A DNA stretch of 64,000 nt from Burkholderiales bacterium. GTDB taxonomy: Bacteria > Pseudomonadota > Gammaproteobacteria > Burkholderiales > SG8-41. Each line of letters starts with the position of its first letter. Positions within the stretch are counted from its first letter, which is position 1. Below the pieces are notes generated by a model. It was given only the letters and a program-made list of their open reading frames with translations, was not told the DNA's origin and made no database searches. The DNA lies in NCBI GenBank assembly GCA_019634975.1, contig JAHCAI010000004.1:202750-266749 (forward strand), read 5' to 3'. Positions 26,777 through 34,249 of the stretch are shown here, one piece after another. Position numbers and translations under genes: made by a program.

Positions 26777-26817
26777 GCGACGGCGCACGGCGCCGCCGCC
26801 TGCCATCATGCCGGGTC

Positions 26818-27789
26818 TCAGGATTCCGGCTTGATGTCGTACTGCTTGACCGCCTTGCTCCAGCGCGCGATCTCCGCGCGCATGAACTTGTCGAATTCCG
26901 CGGGCGTCGTCGGCACCGGCTCGTAGCCGCGGGTGCGCAGCATGTTGCCGGTTTCGCCCTTGAGCACCGTGGTGACGGCCTTGTTGAGGGTGGCAATGGC
27001 TTCCTTCGGCATCTTGATCGGTCCCATCAGCCCGTACCAGCCGGAGATCGCAAAACCCTTGTAGCCCGATTCGCCCAGTGTCGGCACGTCGGGCAGCTGC
27101 GAGGCGCGCTTGGCGGTGGTCACCGCGAGGGCGCGGAGCTTGCCGGCCTTGATCTGCGGGATCGCCGCGCCGGGGCCGGAGAACAGCGTCTGCACCTCGC
27201 CGCCGACCGCGGCGGCGACCGAGGGGCCCGATCCGCGATAGGGGATGTGCACGAGCTTGATGCCCGCGGTCTGGAAAAAGGCTTCCTGCGCGATATGCGC
27301 AGTCACGTTGCCCGAACCGAAGTTCATCGCGCCGGGCTTGCTTTGCGCGAGCTTGACGAACTCCTGCAGGGTCTTGGCCTGGATGCTGGGATGCACGGTC
27401 ATGATGTAGGGCTGCTCGATCAGCTGGCTGATGCCGGCGAAATCGCGGGACACGTCGAAGCTGAGGTTGCTCATCAGTGCCGGGGCCACGGCGGTCGCGC
27501 CGATTTCGGCGATGACGACCGTGTATCCGTCGGGATTGGCCGACGCGGCAATCGCCGTGCCGAGGCTGCCCTGCGCGCCGCCGCGGTTGTCGATCAGGAT
27601 CTGCTGTCCGAGCGCCGCGGTCAGCGCCGGCTGCATCGTGCGCGAGACGAGGTCGGTGCCGCCACCCGGCGGGAAGGGAACAACCAGGCGAATCGGCTTG
27701 TTGGGGTAGGGGCCGCTTTGGGCGGCGACCACTGGGGCGGCCAGCGCCAGGGCGAGGCCAAGCAGCGGCAGGCAGGATTGGCGATTCAT
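26818..27789 (-). CDS. Bug-family (TctC-like) extracytoplasmic solute-binding protein
   Basis: A 323-residue periplasmic protein with signal peptide MNRQSCLPLLGLALALAAPVV and the Bug/TctC fold: YPNKPIRLVVPFPPGGGTDLVSR at the mature N-terminus and ILIDNRGGAQGSLGT further on. Such proteins capture small carboxylates for tripartite tricarboxylate transporters, but many betaproteobacterial copies stand alone, as here; no tctA or tctB is nearby. The start is the ATG at 27789, where the signal peptide begins, rather than the longer frame. The upstream AT-rich region is shared with the divergent aminotransferase gene. The ligand is unknown. Confidence 0.93.
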   Translation of the reverse strand: MNRQSCLPLLGLALALAAPVVAAQSGPYPNKPIRLVVPFPPGGGTDLVSRTMQPALTAALGQQILIDNRGGAQGSLGTAIAASANPDGYTVVIAEIGATAVAPALMSNLSFDVSRDFAGISQLIEQPYIMTVHPSIQAKTLQEFVKLAQSKPGAMNFGSGNVTAHIAQEAFFQTAGIKLVHIPYRGSGPSVAAAVGGEVQTLFSGPGAAIPQIKAGKLRALAVTTAKRASQLPDVPTLGESGYKGFAISGWYGLMGPIKMPKEAIATLNKAVTTVLKGETGNMLRTRGYEPVPTTPAEFDKFMRAEIARWSKAVKQYDIKPES

Positions 27790-27884
27790 GTTTGCGGTCC
27801 TTGTTATGGTTGGAAAAATCAAGGCCGTCACATTATAACGACTTCATGACAGTTTGAAGTAATGACGATTTTACTAAATATTCA

Positions 27885-27902
27885 ATAAAATCAAATAGTT
27901 AT
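27885..27902 (-). promoter_or_regulatory. recurrent AT-rich 18-mer (IHF-like)
   Basis: On the minus strand this reads ATAACTATTTGATTTTAT, and TAACTATTTGATT fits the inverse IHF consensus YAANNNNTTGATW exactly. It lies in the 158-bp AT-rich gap between the divergent Bug and HTH-aminotransferase genes, about 96 bp upstream of the former and 45 bp upstream of the latter. Function is inferred from motif and position. Confidence 0.4.
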
Positions 27903-27947
27903 GATATATGACGAATGAACAGATGAGCTTGTCAAAATAATTTTGCC

Positions 27948-29531
27948 ATGATAGATTGGCGGCCGTTTCCGATCCCGTCTTTCACTGAATCCGATTTCGC
28001 CAAGCCGATGAATTGCGCCGCCCGTCTCGTCGAACTGTTCGGCAGCCAGGCCGAAGTGGCCCGCCGCTTCTGCCTCGACCGCGCCGTGGTCAACCACTGG
28101 GTCAAGTCGGGCTATGTCCCGGCGCGCTGGGCGATGGAGGTCGAGCAGGTCACCGGCGGGCAGATCGCCGCCGTCGACGTGCTCAACGAGGCCACCTCGC
28201 GCAAGCCACTGAAGCTCAAGTCGCGGCCGGACGGAGAGAATTTTTTCGCCAACGCCACCCCAGGGAGTGAGTTCACCATGGACAAGTACGCGCCGAGCAA
28301 GCGCATCAACTCGTTTCACCCGCCGCAACGCACCTTGATGGGCCCCGGCCCGACGGAGATCCATCCGCGCGTGCTGACCACGATGAGCCAGCCGGCGATC
28401 GGCTATCTCGATCCGGTGTTCGTCGAGATGATGGAAGAACTCAAATCGCTGCTGCGCTACACCTACCAGACGAAAAACCCGCTGACCTTCCCGATCTCGG
28501 GCCCGGGCTCGGTGGGCATGGAATACTGCTTCGTGAACATGGTCAAGCCGGGCGACAAGGTCATCGTCTGCCGCAACGGCGTGTTCGGTGGCCGCATGAT
28601 CGAGAACGTCGAGCGTACCGGCGGCATCCCGGTGGTGGTCGAGGACAACTGGGGCGAACCGGTGGATCCGCAGAAGCTGGAAGATGCGCTGAAGAAGAAT
28701 CCGGACGTGCGTGTCGTGGCCTTCGTTCATGCCGAAACCTCCACCGGCGTGCTGTCGGATGCGAAAACGCTGGTCGGGATCGCGCACAAGCATGATGCGC
28801 TGACCATCGTCGACACCGTGACCTCGCTCGGCGGCTCGCCGGTGCTGGTCGACGAGTGGAAAATCGATGCCGCCTACTCCGCCAGCCAGAAATGCCTGTC
28901 CTGCACGCCGGGCCTGTCGCCGGTGACCTTCTCCGAGCGCGTGGTCGATTACGTCAAGGCGCGCAAGGACAAGATCCGCTCCTGGTTCATGGACATGAAC
29001 CTGCTGCTCGGCTACTGGGGCGAGACCACCCGCACCTACCACCACACCGCGCCGACGAACTCGCTGTTCGCGCTGCACGAGGCGCTGCTGCTGATCCGCG
29101 AGGAAGGCCTGGAGAATGCCTGGGCGCGCGTGCACCGCCACCACACCGCGCTGAAGGCCGGCCTGGAAGGCATGGGCCTCAAGTTCCTGGTCAAGGAGCC
29201 GTACCAGATTCCGCAGATGAATGCGGTGCTCTGCCCCGAAGGCGTCAACGAAGCCGAGGTGCGCAAGACCCTGCTGTCCGAGTTCGGCCTCGAGATCGGC
29301 GCCGGCCTCGGCCCGCTCGCCGGCAAGATCTGGCGCTTCGGCCTGATGGGCTATTCCTGCCGTCCGGACAACGTGATGCTGTGCCTGTCGGCGCTGGGTT
29401 CAGTGCTGGAAGACATGGGCCACGACGTGCATGTCGGCGATGCGGAGGCGGCGGCGCACGCAGCCTATGCCTCGATGCACGCCACCGCGGCGCAGGCGAA
29501 GAAGCGCAAGGCGCCGGCCAAGGCCGCCTGA
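27948..29531 (+). CDS. class V aminotransferase (serine/alanine-glyoxylate type) in frame with an N-terminal HTH domain
   Basis: The uninterrupted frame encodes 527 residues. Residues about 21-80 (LVELFGSQAEVARRF, HWVKSGYVPARWAMEVEQV) are a YdaS/Cro-like helix-turn-helix. From residue 111 onward is a complete PLP-dependent aminotransferase related to serine- or alanine-glyoxylate transaminases, with PTEIHPRVLTTMSQPAIGY, the cofactor loop SGPGSVGMEYCFVN and the PLP lysine in AAYSASQKCLSCTPG. An ATG at 28278, behind CAGGGAG, would start a normal 417-residue aminotransferase. Two products (HTH fusion and free enzyme) are therefore possible. Alternative upstream start: ATG 28008. A strong terminator follows. 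Confidence 0.85.
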   Translation: MIDWRPFPIPSFTESDFAKPMNCAARLVELFGSQAEVARRFCLDRAVVNHWVKSGYVPARWAMEVEQVTGGQIAAVDVLNEATSRKPLKLKSRPDGENFFANATPGSEFTMDKYAPSKRINSFHPPQRTLMGPGPTEIHPRVLTTMSQPAIGYLDPVFVEMMEELKSLLRYTYQTKNPLTFPISGPGSVGMEYCFVNMVKPGDKVIVCRNGVFGGRMIENVERTGGIPVVVEDNWGEPVDPQKLEDALKKNPDVRVVAFVHAETSTGVLSDAKTLVGIAHKHDALTIVDTVTSLGGSPVLVDEWKIDAAYSASQKCLSCTPGLSPVTFSERVVDYVKARKDKIRSWFMDMNLLLGYWGETTRTYHHTAPTNSLFALHEALLLIREEGLENAWARVHRHHTALKAGLEGMGLKFLVKEPYQIPQMNAVLCPEGVNEAEVRKTLLSEFGLEIGAGLGPLAGKIWRFGLMGYSCRPDNVMLCLSALGSVLEDMGHDVHVGDAEAAAHAAYASMHATAAQAKKRKAPAKAA

Positions 29532-29552
29532 GCTTCCTGCGCTCCGCAGCAG

Positions 29553-29578
29553 AAAGGCCGCCCGCGGGCGGCCTTTTT
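29553..29578. terminator. bidirectional intrinsic terminator
   Basis: A perfect 18-bp palindrome, GGCCGCCCGCGGGCGGCC at 29556-29573, is preceded by AAA and followed by TTTTT. It lies between the converging aminotransferase and mgtE genes and can end transcription from both sides. Confidence 0.88.
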
Positions 29579-29595
29579 GTTTCAGGCGATCGCGC

Positions 29596-30819
29596 TCAGA
29601 TGAGCATTGCCGCCAGCCCCAGCAGCAGGCCCATGCTGACCACATCGGTGGCGGTGGTCAGGAAAATGCTGGAAGCCGTCGCGGGGTCGAAGCCGAAGCG
29701 TTTCAGCGTCAGCGGCACCATGGCGCCGGCGATGCCGCTGGCGACGCAGCTGCCGACCAGCGCGATCCACACCACGAGGCTCAGCATCAGCGCGTTGGGG
29801 TTGTCCTGATAGTTCGCGACGATGAACATGCCCAGCGCGGCCACCAGCCCGGTGAAGGCGCCGTTGAGCGCGCCCAGAGAAGCTTCCTTGACCACCAGCG
29901 CGCGTTCGGCGCCGGCCTTCAGCTCGCCCAGCGTCATGCCGCGCAGCGTCACCGCCAGTGCCTGGCAGCCGGTGTTGCCCGACTGTCCGGCGAGGATGGG
30001 CAGGAACAGCGCGAGGATCACCAGCCGGTCGACGGTGTCCTGGAATATGGCCACCACTGCACCGGCGATGAAGGCGGTGGCGAGGTTGATCTGCAGCCAG
30101 GGGTGGCGGAACTTGAAGCTGCCCTTCAGCGGCGTCGCCAGGCGCTCCTCCTTCTCGACACCGACCATGCTGCCGACCTGGGCGGTGATCTCGAAGGCCT
30201 GCTCGGCGAACATGGTCTGGCCGCGCACCAGGCCGAGCAACCGGCCCTCGCTGTCGCAGACCGGGTAGACCGGGTAATGGCGGTCGAGCACCAGCTTCAT
30301 CGCGTCGGCCAGCGCCAGGTCCGGCGTCAGCGAGAAGGCGTTGCGCAGCATGATCGAGTCGAGAGGGGTGTCGTCGTCCGCGAACAGCAGGTCGCGCATG
30401 GTGACGATGCCCAGCAGGCGTCCGCCGTCGTCGACGATGTAGCCGTAGGTGATGAAGGCGGTGCGCACCAGCGGGCGCAGCTGCTCGATGGTTTCGCGCA
30501 CCGTCATCTGCGGCCGGAATACCGCGCGCACCGGCTCCATCATGCGGCCGATGCTGCCTTGCGCGAACTGCTGGTTGGTGCGCCACTGGGCGACGGTCTG
30601 CTCCGGCGCCGCATGCGCGATGCCGTCGACCAGCCCGCCGGGCAGTTCGGCGAGGATGTCCTGGGTCAGCGCCGGCGGCAGGTCCTGCAGGACTTCGGCG
30701 ATGCGCGCGGCCGGGTATTCGGCGAGCAGTGCCGCGGCCTCCGCGGGCGCCCGCGCCTTGGCGGCCGAGGCGAGTGCCTGGCGATCCGTTTCCGGCGGAT
30801 TCTGCTTGTCCTGCTCCAT
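29596..30819 (-). CDS. mgtE: magnesium transporter MgtE
   Basis: A 407-residue Mg2+ channel of the inner membrane. An N-terminal helical domain (EVLQDLPPALTQDILAELP) is followed by two CBS domains, which sense intracellular Mg2+, and five membrane helices starting near residue 265. The pore signature is FLPILAGQSGNTGCQALAV, and the last helices contain ASSIFLTTATDVVSMGLLLG. The N domain is somewhat shorter than in the 450-residue members. It converges with the aminotransferase gene. metF lies 114 bp upstream on the same strand. Confidence 0.95.
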   Translation of the reverse strand: MEQDKQNPPETDRQALASAAKARAPAEAAALLAEYPAARIAEVLQDLPPALTQDILAELPGGLVDGIAHAAPEQTVAQWRTNQQFAQGSIGRMMEPVRAVFRPQMTVRETIEQLRPLVRTAFITYGYIVDDGGRLLGIVTMRDLLFADDDTPLDSIMLRNAFSLTPDLALADAMKLVLDRHYPVYPVCDSEGRLLGLVRGQTMFAEQAFEITAQVGSMVGVEKEERLATPLKGSFKFRHPWLQINLATAFIAGAVVAIFQDTVDRLVILALFLPILAGQSGNTGCQALAVTLRGMTLGELKAGAERALVVKEASLGALNGAFTGLVAALGMFIVANYQDNPNALMLSLVVWIALVGSCVASGIAGAMVPLTLKRFGFDPATASSIFLTTATDVVSMGLLLGLAAMLI

Positions 30820-30933
30820 CGTCCCCTCCCTCGATGTGGCGGGCGCGGCTGCGCCACCGCGAGTATAGCCACGGACGGCGCCGGGCGGCGCGGTTCCGTG
30901 GCTGAAGGTCTGGCTGCCGGGGGCGTGGAAAAG

Positions 30934-31779
30934 CTACAGGCCAAGCCGCTGCCAGATGGTCGTGGTCAGGCTGGCCTGGTTCATCGTGTAGAAGTGCAGC
31001 CCCGGCGCGCCGGCGGCGAGCAGGTCTTCGCAGAGGCGGGTCACGACATCGAGTCCGAAAGCGCGGATCGAATCGCTGTCGTCGCCATAGCCCTCGAGTT
31101 TCTTGCGGATCCAGCGCGGGATTTCCGCGCCGCAGGCATCCGAGAAGCGGGCCAGCTGGGAGAACTTGCCGATGGGCATGATGCCCGGGACGATCGGAAT
31201 GTCGAGTCCCATCGCCTCGCACTGGTCGACGAAATGGAAATAGCAGTCGGCGTTGTAGAAATACTGGGTGATCGCCGAGTCGGCGCCGGCTTCGACCTTG
31301 CGCCTGAAATTGAGCAGGTCGTCCTGCGCGCTTTTTGCCTGCGGGTGATATTCCGGATAGGCGGCGACCTCGATGTGGAAATGATCGCCGAACTCGCCGC
31401 GGATGAAGGCCACCAGTTCGTTGGCGTAATGGAATTCGCCGGCGAAGGCGGTGCCCGAAGGCAGGTCACCGCGCAGCGCCACCAGGTGGCGGATGCCGTT
31501 CTCGCGGTAGCCGCGCAGGATGTCGCGGATGTCCTCACGCGAGGAGCCTATGCAGGAGATGTGCGGTGCGGCGGCATAGCCGGCGGCGCGCAGATCGAGC
31601 ACCGCGCGCAGCGTTCGTTCGCGGGTCGAGCCGCCGGCGCCGTAGGTCACCGAGAAGAACTTCGGCTTCAGCTGCGCCAGCTGCCGTGCGGTCTGGCCAA
31701 GTTTTTCCAGCCCCTCCGGCGTATTGGGCGGGAAGAACTCGAAGCTGAAGCTGCGCGGATGTTTTTTCTGGGAGTCCAT
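30934..31779 (-). CDS. metF: methylenetetrahydrofolate reductase
   Basis: MetF reduces 5,10-methylenetetrahydrofolate to 5-methyltetrahydrofolate, the methyl donor for methionine synthesis. The 281-residue FAD-binding barrel has FSFEFFPPNTPEGLEKL at the start, the catalytic glutamate in EFFPP, SVTYGAGGSTRERTL, HLVALRGDLPSG and EAGADSAITQYFYNADCY. It stands downstream of ahcY on the same strand, as in many betaproteobacteria, but a toxin-antitoxin pair lies between them here. It may therefore be transcribed from the ahcY promoter or from its own. Confidence 0.96.
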   Translation of the reverse strand: MDSQKKHPRSFSFEFFPPNTPEGLEKLGQTARQLAQLKPKFFSVTYGAGGSTRERTLRAVLDLRAAGYAAAPHISCIGSSREDIRDILRGYRENGIRHLVALRGDLPSGTAFAGEFHYANELVAFIRGEFGDHFHIEVAAYPEYHPQAKSAQDDLLNFRRKVEAGADSAITQYFYNADCYFHFVDQCEAMGLDIPIVPGIMPIGKFSQLARFSDACGAEIPRWIRKKLEGYGDDSDSIRAFGLDVVTRLCEDLLAAGAPGLHFYTMNQASLTTTIWQRLGL

Positions 31780-31825
31780 GGGTGTCTGCTTGTTCCGTCT
31801 GCTTGGCTAGGGCTGTTCAGCGGTT

Positions 31826-32143
31826 TCAGTGGCCGGGATCGTCAAGATTGCCGAAACATTCCCGGGCCGCTGTTCCAAGACGCTGGTCGAAAGTGGCGAG
31901 TGGTGACCTGAGGTGCACTGCAAGCCACAGATAAGAGGCATCGTAGGCCGAAAGATCGTAATGCGTCGCAATAGCGTACACGCCGTCTGCGGGAGCCGGT
32001 AGCGCGTGGCCACGCATCCAGGACTTGGCGACATCATTTTCTTCCTCGCCGAACAGCGCTGCGGCCAGCACGCTGGCGTCAACCACCAGCGGTGGACGGG
32101 CTGCGTAGGGCGCCCGCGGCTGGGCAACGATCAATTCGCTCAT
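31826..32143 (-). CDS. PIN-domain toxin (VapC-like), internally shortened
   Basis: A 105-residue PIN-domain protein; VapC/FitB toxins are Mg2+-dependent ribonucleases. The first catalytic aspartate (LVVDASVLAAALFGEEEN) and the C-terminal acidic motif (LSAYDASYLWLAVHLRSPLATFD) are intact. The middle of the domain is not: HALPAPADG runs directly into VYAIATHYDLSAYD, where relatives have about 30 more residues including a conserved acidic helix (usually an E in a 'YEVANVL' type segment). The frame is preserved, so an in-frame internal deletion is likely and the toxin is probably inactive. The antitoxin gene lies eight bases upstream. Confidence 0.75.
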   Translation of the reverse strand: MSELIVAQPRAPYAARPPLVVDASVLAAALFGEEENDVAKSWMRGHALPAPADGVYAIATHYDLSAYDASYLWLAVHLRSPLATFDQRLGTAARECFGNLDDPGH

Positions 32144-32151
32144 CGCGGCAT

Positions 32152-32415
32152 TCAGCGATTGCGGCCGTCACGCATGGAGCGAATGAAGGCGACGGAGCTG
32201 GGAGTGCCCTCGGGAAACAGCGTTTTGGTGCGCGCGTGCAGGTCGTCGATGGTCACTTTTGCAGCGACCGGAGCCGGGGCGGTGTTTTCAGTCACTGCCG
32301 TCTGGATGATGTGCATCAATTCCCCCTGCAGCGACCGGTGATTGCGTTCAGCGCGGGCGCGCAAGGCCTCGGCCAGGGCGTCGGGCACGTTTTTGATGGA
32401 CAGATTGACGGGCAT
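32152..32415 (-). CDS. FitA-like ribbon-helix-helix antitoxin
   Basis: An 87-residue antitoxin with an N-terminal ribbon-helix-helix DNA-binding domain (MPVNLSIKNVPDALAEALRARA, then SLQGELMHIIQTAV) and a C-terminal toxin-binding tail. This is the FitA/VapB type, which represses its own operon and blocks a PIN-domain toxin. It precedes the vapC-like gene by eight bases. The region upstream (32436-32469) holds an imperfect dyad, TATGGATCCATAGTGGAGTC, that could be the operator. Confidence 0.88.
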   Translation of the reverse strand: MPVNLSIKNVPDALAEALRARAERNHRSLQGELMHIIQTAVTENTAPAPVAAKVTIDDLHARTKTLFPEGTPSSVAFIRSMRDGRNR

Positions 32416-32505
32416 GAATACTCCGGATCGGCTTCAATATGGATCCATAGTGGAGTCAATCCGGAGTCGGGTCAATCGACAAGGCCCATCGAGTCAGCTG
32501 CTGTC

Positions 32506-33909
32506 TCAGTAGCGATAGTGTTCCGGCTTGTACGGGCCATCGACGGGAATGTGCAGGTAGTCAGCCTGCTTCTCGTTGAGCACGGTCAGGTCCACGCCGA
32601 GTTTCTTCAGGTGCAGGCGTGCGACCTTCTCGTCGAGGTGTTTCGGCAGCACGTAGACCTTGTTCTGGTACTTGGCGCCCTGGGTGTAAAGCTCCAGCTG
32701 CGCCAGCGTCTGGTTGGCGAAGGAGCTCGACATCACGAAGGACGGATGGCCGGTGCCGCAGCCGAGGTTCACCAGGCGTCCCTCCGCCAGCACGATGATG
32801 CGCTTGCCGTCGGGGAAGATCACGTGGTCGACCTGGGGCTTGATGTTTTCCCACTTGTACTGCTTCAGCGCCGCGATCTCGATTTCCGAGTCGAAGTGGC
32901 CGATGTTGCAGACGATGGCGTTGTGCTTCATCCGCTTCATGTGGTCGTGGGTGATCACGCCGAGGTTGCCGGTGGCGGTGACGAAGATGTCGGCCTTGTC
33001 GGCGGCGTATTCCATGGTCACCACGCGAAAACCCTCCATCGCCGCCTGCAGCGCGCAGATCGGGTCGATTTCGGTGACCCAGACCTGGGCCGACAGCGCG
33101 CGCAGCGCCTCGGCGCTGCCCTTGCCGACGTCGCCGTAGCCGCAGACCACGGCGATCTTGCCGGCGACCATCACGTCGGTGGCGCGCTTGATGGCGTCGA
33201 CCAGCGACTCGCGGCAGCCGTAGAGGTTGTCGAACTTCGACTTGGTCACCGAGTCGTTGACGTTGATCGCCGGGAAGGGAAGCCGCCCTTCCTTCTCCAT
33301 CTGGTAGAGGCGGTGCACGCCGGTGGTGGTTTCCTCGGTGACACCCTTGATGTTCTTCTCGATGTTCGAGTAGTAGCCGGGCTGCTCCTTCAGGCGCTTG
33401 CGCATCGCCGCGAACAGCACGACCTCCTCCTCGTTGGTGCCTTCCGGCGGCAGGGTCTTGTTGCGCTCGTGCTGCGCGCCCAGCGTCACCAGCAGCGTCG
33501 CGTCGCCGCCGTCGTCGAGGATCATGTTCGGCGTGCCGCCGTCATGCCATTCGAGGATTTTGTGGGTGTATTCCCAGTAGTCCTCCAGTGTCTCGCCCTT
33601 GTAGGCGAAGACGGGGATGCCGGCGGCGGCGATCGCAGCCGCGGCATGGTCCTGGGTCGAGAAAATGTTGCACGAGGCCCAGCGGATTTCAGCGCCCAGC
33701 GCGGCCAGGGTTTCGATCAGCACGGCGGTCTGGATGGTCATGTGCAGCGAGCCGGCGATGCGCGCGCCCTTCAGCGGCAGCTTGCCCTTGTTTTCCTCGC
33801 GGATGGCCATCAGGCCGGGCATCTCGGTCTCGGCGATGGCGATTTCCTTGCGGCCGAAATCGGCCAGATTGATGTCGGCGACCTTGTAGTCGGCGGCTTT
33901 GGCGTTCAT
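32506..33909 (-). CDS. ahcY: adenosylhomocysteinase
   Basis: AhcY splits S-adenosylhomocysteine into adenosine and homocysteine, removing a potent methyltransferase inhibitor. The 467-residue protein has the family signatures [20 protein letters not shown], the NAD-binding segment [19 protein letters not shown] and the C-terminal KPEHYRY. The ATG at 33909 follows AGGAG; the open frame runs 37 codons further up, but those codons cover a riboswitch aptamer and are not translated in homologs. Regulation: two consecutive SAH riboswitches with terminators lie in the leader, so expression should rise when SAH accumulates. Confidence 0.97.
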   Translation of the reverse strand: MNAKAADYKVADINLADFGRKEIAIAETEMPGLMAIREENKGKLPLKGARIAGSLHMTIQTAVLIETLAALGAEIRWASCNIFSTQDHAAAAIAAAGIPVFAYKGETLEDYWEYTHKILEWHDGGTPNMILDDGGDATLLVTLGAQHERNKTLPPEGTNEEEVVLFAAMRKRLKEQPGYYSNIEKNIKGVTEETTTGVHRLYQMEKEGRLPFPAINVNDSVTKSKFDNLYGCRESLVDAIKRATDVMVAGKIAVVCGYGDVGKGSAEALRALSAQVWVTEIDPICALQAAMEGFRVVTMEYAADKADIFVTATGNLGVITHDHMKRMKHNAIVCNIGHFDSEIEIAALKQYKWENIKPQVDHVIFPDGKRIIVLAEGRLVNLGCGTGHPSFVMSSSFANQTLAQLELYTQGAKYQNKVYVLPKHLDEKVARLHLKKLGVDLTVLNEKQADYLHIPVDGPYKPEHYRY

Positions 33910-33925
33910 GCAAAACTCCTGGATG

Positions 33926-33970
33926 GTAAAAAGAAAATTAAGCGGGCGCCGTTGCCAGCATTGCCGCCCG
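33926..33970 (-). terminator. terminator-like stem serving as expression platform of riboswitch 2
   Basis: On the minus strand CGGGCG (33965-33970) can pair with CGCCCG (33943-33948), followed by the T-rich run TTAATTTTCTTTTT. The 5' arm shares bases 33968-33970 with the closing stem of the adjacent SAH aptamer, so the two structures exclude each other. This is the layout of an ON switch. Confidence 0.6.
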
Positions 33971-34015
33971 AGCCTGGCCGTCGGGAAAATCCTTCCGGTC
34001 GCAGCGCCCCTCGGA
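33967..34015 (-). ncRNA. SAH riboswitch, second aptamer (ahcY-proximal)
   Basis: The minus strand holds the SAH-aptamer hallmarks: CCGAGGGGCGCTGCGACC at the 5' side and GCCAGGCTCGG at the 3' side, which pair through CCGAG/CTCGG to form P1. The conserved internal elements GCGCTGCGAC and CCAGGCTC are present. It lies about 60 bases upstream of the ahcY start and directly before a terminator-like stem. Confidence 0.88.
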
Positions 34016-34036
34016 GGCATGCATGTTCAGAACTGC

Positions 34037-34072
34037 AAAAAAAAGCGCTCGCACCGTTGCCGGTGCGAGCGC
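34037..34072 (-). terminator. intrinsic terminator between the two SAH aptamers
   Basis: A 12-bp stem, GCGCTCGCACCG with CGGTGCGAGCGC (34045-34072), closes a four-base loop and is followed on the minus strand by eight T residues. It lies directly downstream of the first SAH aptamer, where premature termination would be expected when SAH is low. Confidence 0.85.
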
Positions 34073-34083
34073 CGTTGATTCTT

Positions 34084-34138
34084 GCTGAGCCTGGCCGGTG
34101 AGGGATTCGAAAATCCGCCGGTCGCAACGCTCCTCAGC
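34084..34138 (-). ncRNA. SAH riboswitch, first aptamer (promoter-proximal)
   Basis: The minus strand reads GCTGAGGAGCGTTGCGACC, a variable hairpin, then GGCCAGGCTCAGC. GCTGAG and CTCAGC pair as P1, and GAGGAGCGTTGCGAC and CCAGGCTC match the SAH aptamer core. It begins about eight bases after a TATAAT sequence, so transcription probably starts at its 5' edge. Together with the element at 33967-34015 it forms a tandem array. Confidence 0.9.
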
Positions 34139-34145
34139 GGGGCGG

Positions 34146-34151
34146 ATTATA
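34146..34151 (-). promoter_or_regulatory. -10 element of the ahcY promoter
   Basis: The minus strand reads TATAAT, a perfect sigma-70 -10 hexamer, seven bases before the first aptamer. No good -35 hexamer is visible at the usual spacing; TTGAAG at 34181-34186 is too far. Confidence 0.6.
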
Positions 34152-34206
34152 GCGGATGCGCCGCGCAGCGGCTTCGCCGCCTTCAAGCCGCCTCGCCGGA
34201 TGACAT

Positions 34207-34224
34207 ATAACTATTTGTTTATAA
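34207..34224 (+). promoter_or_regulatory. recurrent AT-rich 18-mer (IHF-like)
   Basis: ATAACTATTTGTTTATAA, identical to the copy at 57853-57870. It lies between the ahcY promoter and the divergent membrane-protein gene, 25 bp before the latter's ATG. One base differs from the inverse IHF consensus. Confidence 0.4.
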
Positions 34225-34249
34225 TGATATTTTTGAAATCGCGTCGAAA

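Noticed and set aside
26818..27789. A full tripartite tricarboxylate transporter
   Set aside because: Only the binding protein is present; no tctA or tctB lies nearby.
27948..28277. The HTH domain as part of a prophage (YdaS-type)
   Set aside because: No other phage genes are present and the domain is in frame with a metabolic enzyme.
33907..34020. An N-terminal extension of AhcY by 37 codons
   Set aside because: The codons lie within the second SAH aptamer and its terminator, and ATG 33909 has a good ribosome-binding site.
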